DNA from: JASJHI01 sp033791105
GTDB lineage: Bacteria > Actinomycetota > Acidimicrobiia > Acidimicrobiales > Ilumatobacteraceae
Length of the DNA: 8,249 nucleotides
Direction of reading: 5' to 3'
Assembly (NCBI GenBank): GCA_033791105.1
Contig: JASJHI010000230.1
Location: 1 to 8,249 of the forward strand
Shown: one piece after another, positions 6,535 to 8,249 of the stretch
Numbering within the stretch: position 1 is the stretch's first letter
Layout: each line of letters begins with the position of its first letter
Notes under the pieces: generated by a model
Told to the model about the DNA's origin: nothing
Databases searched by the model: none
Seen by the model: only the letters and a program-made list of their open reading frames with translations
Program-made: the position numbers and the translations under genes

Positions 6535-7718
6535 GCGGCCCGTTCCTCGGCGACGTCCGAGTACTCGACATGTCGATGCTCGGCCCGGGTGCGCTCGGGG
6601 GACATCTCGTCGATTTCGGCGCTGAGGTCATCAAGGTCGAGGCACCGGCGGGCGACTACATCCGCTCGATGACGTGGCCCATCATCCACGACGACCACGG
6701 CGCGAACTCGCTACTGCATCTGCACGTGAACCGTGGCAAGAAGTCGGTGGTCCTCGACCTCAAGAGTGACGCGGGCCGTGACGCGTTCTCCAAGCTCGTC
6801 GCGTCGTCCGACGTGGTGATCGAGGGTATGCGACCCGGCTTCCTCGACAAGATCGGCTTCGGGTTCGATGTGCTCGTGGAACTCAACCCGCGCATTGTCG
6901 TCTGCTCGATCTCGGGCTATGGCGCCACTGGGCCCTATCGCAATCTGCCCTCGCACGGCGTCGCCTACGACGCGTGGTCCGGTGTCGTGCAGCCCGTCGT
7001 CGACGACGATGGCTTCGCCCGCATTCCGGCGCAGGCCAATGTCGGCATCACGGCAGGTCCCGCGTTCGCGGCGATGGCGATACTCGCCGCGCTCGTCCGC
7101 GCCCGGACCACCGGCGCACCCGCCGCGATGGAGATCGCCCAGAGCGATGCGTCCGCGTACTTCGACTGGTATCGCATCGAGACCGAGATGGCGTACCGGC
7201 GCTCGGACGACGAGGTCACCGGCAACGCCAGCGATGGCGGGGTTCGCCGGGCCGCCGGCCTCGGCGGCATGTGGGAGGGCGTGCGCTACCAGTTCTACGA
7301 GTCGGCAGACGGCCACGTCCTGTTCATGGCGAGCGAGCGGAGCTTCTGGGAGAATTTCTGCCGCGGCGTCGATCGCCTCGACCTCTTCGAGCGCTGGCCG
7401 GGAGCGACCTACGCCGATCACGCCCGCGGCAACACCGAGTTGCACCACCAGCTGCGCGACATCTTCCGCACGAAGACGACGGGGGAGTGGCTTGCCTTCG
7501 CCGACGAGCACAACACGACGATCGCACCCGTGAACACGTCGGAGTCGATCATCGACGACCCCCAGTTCGCCGACCGCATCGACGTGCTGCCGACGAGCGA
7601 CCTCGGCTGCGAACAGCTCGCGTTCCCGATCCGGATCGTCGGCGAGGAACTCCCACGTCCCGCCCGCGCTCCCGATCTCGGTGAGCACACCGACGAGATC
7701 CTCGACGCCCTCGGCTGA
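6531..7718 (+). CDS. Family III (CaiB/BaiF) CoA-transferase
   Basis: A 395-aa protein of the CaiB/BaiF family, which moves CoA between carboxylic acids or, in racemase members, epimerises 2-methylacyl-CoA. Evidence is the N-terminal GALGGHLVDFGAEVIKVEAP, NRGKKSVVLDLK (67-78), the DVVIEGMRPG segment, SISGYGATGPYR, and the C-terminal PVNTSESIIDDPQF. The block that normally carries the catalytic Asp (V-D-x-[AS]-M) reads M-E-I-A-Q, placing Glu201 at the nucleophile position, with Asp206 five residues on. I recall related actinobacterial proteins sharing this Glu, so it may define a subgroup. ATG 6531 is chosen because it overlaps the dehydrogenase stop (ATGA). GTG 6522 in the same frame would add three residues. 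There is no clear Shine-Dalgarno site, so translation is probably coupled. Confidence 0.9.
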   Translation: MSGPFLGDVRVLDMSMLGPGALGGHLVDFGAEVIKVEAPAGDYIRSMTWPIIHDDHGANSLLHLHVNRGKKSVVLDLKSDAGRDAFSKLVASSDVVIEGMRPGFLDKIGFGFDVLVELNPRIVVCSISGYGATGPYRNLPSHGVAYDAWSGVVQPVVDDDGFARIPAQANVGITAGPAFAAMAILAALVRARTTGAPAAMEIAQSDASAYFDWYRIETEMAYRRSDDEVTGNASDGGVRRAAGLGGMWEGVRYQFYESADGHVLFMASERSFWENFCRGVDRLDLFERWPGATYADHARGNTELHHQLRDIFRTKTTGEWLAFADEHNTTIAPVNTSESIIDDPQFADRIDVLPTSDLGCEQLAFPIRIVGEELPRPARAPDLGEHTDEILDALG

Positions 7719-7798
7719 AAGCTGTGTGAGCGAATACCTCCGATCTCCGCATTCCAGCTCACGCTGCTGTCCGGGACGGCCGCGTCGTGATCGCGAAC

Positions 7799-7826
7799 GG
7801 GCGCGGCTCTCATCGCAGAGCCGCCC
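7799..7826. terminator. Strong GC-rich hairpin between convergent units
   Basis: GCGGCTCT (7803-7810) pairs perfectly with AGAGCCGC (7817-7824) around a 6-nt loop, and GG/CC pairs can extend it across one bulged C. It lies about 80 nt after the CoA-transferase stop and about 40 nt beyond the TAG of the minus-strand stretch at 7865. There is no T-tract; hairpins of this kind often serve as terminators in GC-rich actinobacteria. The rest of 7719-7864 shows nothing else. Confidence 0.5.
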
Positions 7827-7864
7827 ACGTCCCACACTGGATGAGCTGTCGGGCGTCGAATCGG

Positions 7865-8149
7865 CTATCGCCTGATGTGTGCGGTCTCGTGGAGTCGCGG
7901 GGTGAACCCGTGCGTAAGGGCGGCGATCGTGGTCGGCGGCGTCAGCACTTCGACTTCCACGTCGCGGGAATGTTCGACCGGAACACCCCACCCGCCGAAA
8001 CCGAACGGTTGAAGATGGTGGTCGGTGACCAAATGGGCGGCCCCATTCACCGGGTTCGCGATGACCGCACCGACCGGGAGCGCATCGAGTCGGGCGAGTG
8101 TCAGAATCCGGTTGGCCGCACGGGCGACGCCGCGGCCGCGGCGAAGTCG
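7865..8149 (-). pseudogene. Unrecognised coding-like remnant lacking a start
   Basis: This minus-strand frame is open from just after TAA 8150-8152 to TAG 7865-7867. It reads like protein: LDALPVGAVIANPVNG, HHLQPFGFGGWGVPVE, then VEVLTPPTTIAALTHGFTP near the end. The last part resembles the tails of uncharacterised actinobacterial proteins I have seen, but I cannot name a family. No ATG, GTG or TTG occurs before GTG 8050, and starting there would remove the LDALPVGAV stretch. It is in the same frame as the gene ending at 8150, with no spacer. Codon use is less biased to G/C at third positions than in the neighbours (several CGA, CAT, GAA, CTT). The likeliest reading is the 3' remnant of a decayed gene. 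Alternatives are a short gene with a CTG or ATT start, or the end of the upstream gene separated by a nonsense mutation or sequencing error. Confidence 0.4.
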
Positions 8150-8249
8150 TTAGAACGCGAGCCGCCGGGTTAGCTGATAGGCGAGTACCGGCGTGTCGGC
8201 GCGCACCCCCGGCGTCACCCCGTGACGGTAGGCGAGGTAGTCCCTCCGG
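8150..8249 (-). CDS. C-terminal end of an unrecognised gene, truncated by the window edge
   Basis: On the minus strand the last 32 codons of a gene enter from the right edge and end at TAA 8150-8152. The readable residues include RRDYLAYRHGVTPGVRADTP followed by VLAYQLTRRLAF. Amino-acid composition and mostly G/C third positions look like real coding sequence. I cannot assign a family from so short a piece. The following minus-strand stretch continues in the same frame directly after the stop, which leaves open whether this is the true end of the protein. Confidence 0.5.
   Translation of the reverse strand, partial: RRDYLAYRHGVTPGVRADTPVLAYQLTRRLAF

Noticed and set aside
6711..7991. 426-codon minus-strand frame opposite the CoA-transferase
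   Set aside because: Antisense to a clear CaiB/BaiF gene; the translation has shadow-like composition and no recognisable domain.
7787..8173. 128-codon plus-strand frame after the CoA-transferase
   Set aside because: It starts before the hairpin at 7799-7826 and reads through it, with composition of a shadow frame; the minus strand reads more like protein here.

Overview
The window is GC-rich DNA with strong G/C preference at third codon positions. The proteins look actinobacterial: a FadD17-type acyl-CoA synthetase, a mycobacterial-style aldehyde dehydrogenase and a large amidohydrolase of the N-acyl-D-amino-acid deacylase type. My best guess is a non-mycobacterial actinobacterium, possibly of the Acidimicrobiia, but this rests on recollected protein resemblance, not on a marker gene. 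I see no rRNA, tRNA, CRISPR, insertion sequence or phage gene. This is mainly a catabolic acyl-CoA gene neighbourhood, and I found no clear evidence of a new defence or mobile system.

Layout. (1) 13-1686 (+): AMP-forming acyl-CoA synthetase of the FadD17 type, whose true start may lie left of the window. (2) 1687-1749: short gap between convergent genes. (3) 4947 down to 1750 (-): a tight three-gene operon in the order amidohydrolase, enoyl-CoA hydratase/isomerase-family protein, isochorismatase-fold hydrolase. The first two overlap by one base (TGATG) and the third starts 7 nt after the second. (4) 4948-5073: a 126-bp divergent control region with a perfect 7-bp-arm inverted repeat that overlaps -10-like hexamers for both directions. 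(5) 5074-7718 (+): aldehyde dehydrogenase followed by a family III (CaiB/BaiF) CoA-transferase, overlapping by 4 nt (ATGA). (6) 7719-7864: a spacer with a strong hairpin. (7) 7865-8149 (-): a coding-like stretch with no usable start, probably a gene remnant. (8) 8150-8249 (-): the C-terminal end of an unrecognised gene running off the right edge.

Working together (inference). The divergent pair of operons could form one catabolic unit: amidohydrolase and isochorismatase-fold enzyme hydrolyse an amide or ring bond, the dehydrogenase oxidises an aldehyde to an acid, the CoA-transferase or acyl-CoA synthetase makes the CoA thioester, and the hydratase/isomerase-family protein acts on it. The substrate cannot be read from sequence. 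Four of the six complete enzymes lack or vary residues that are canonical in their superfamilies, so activities taken from family names alone are unsafe here.
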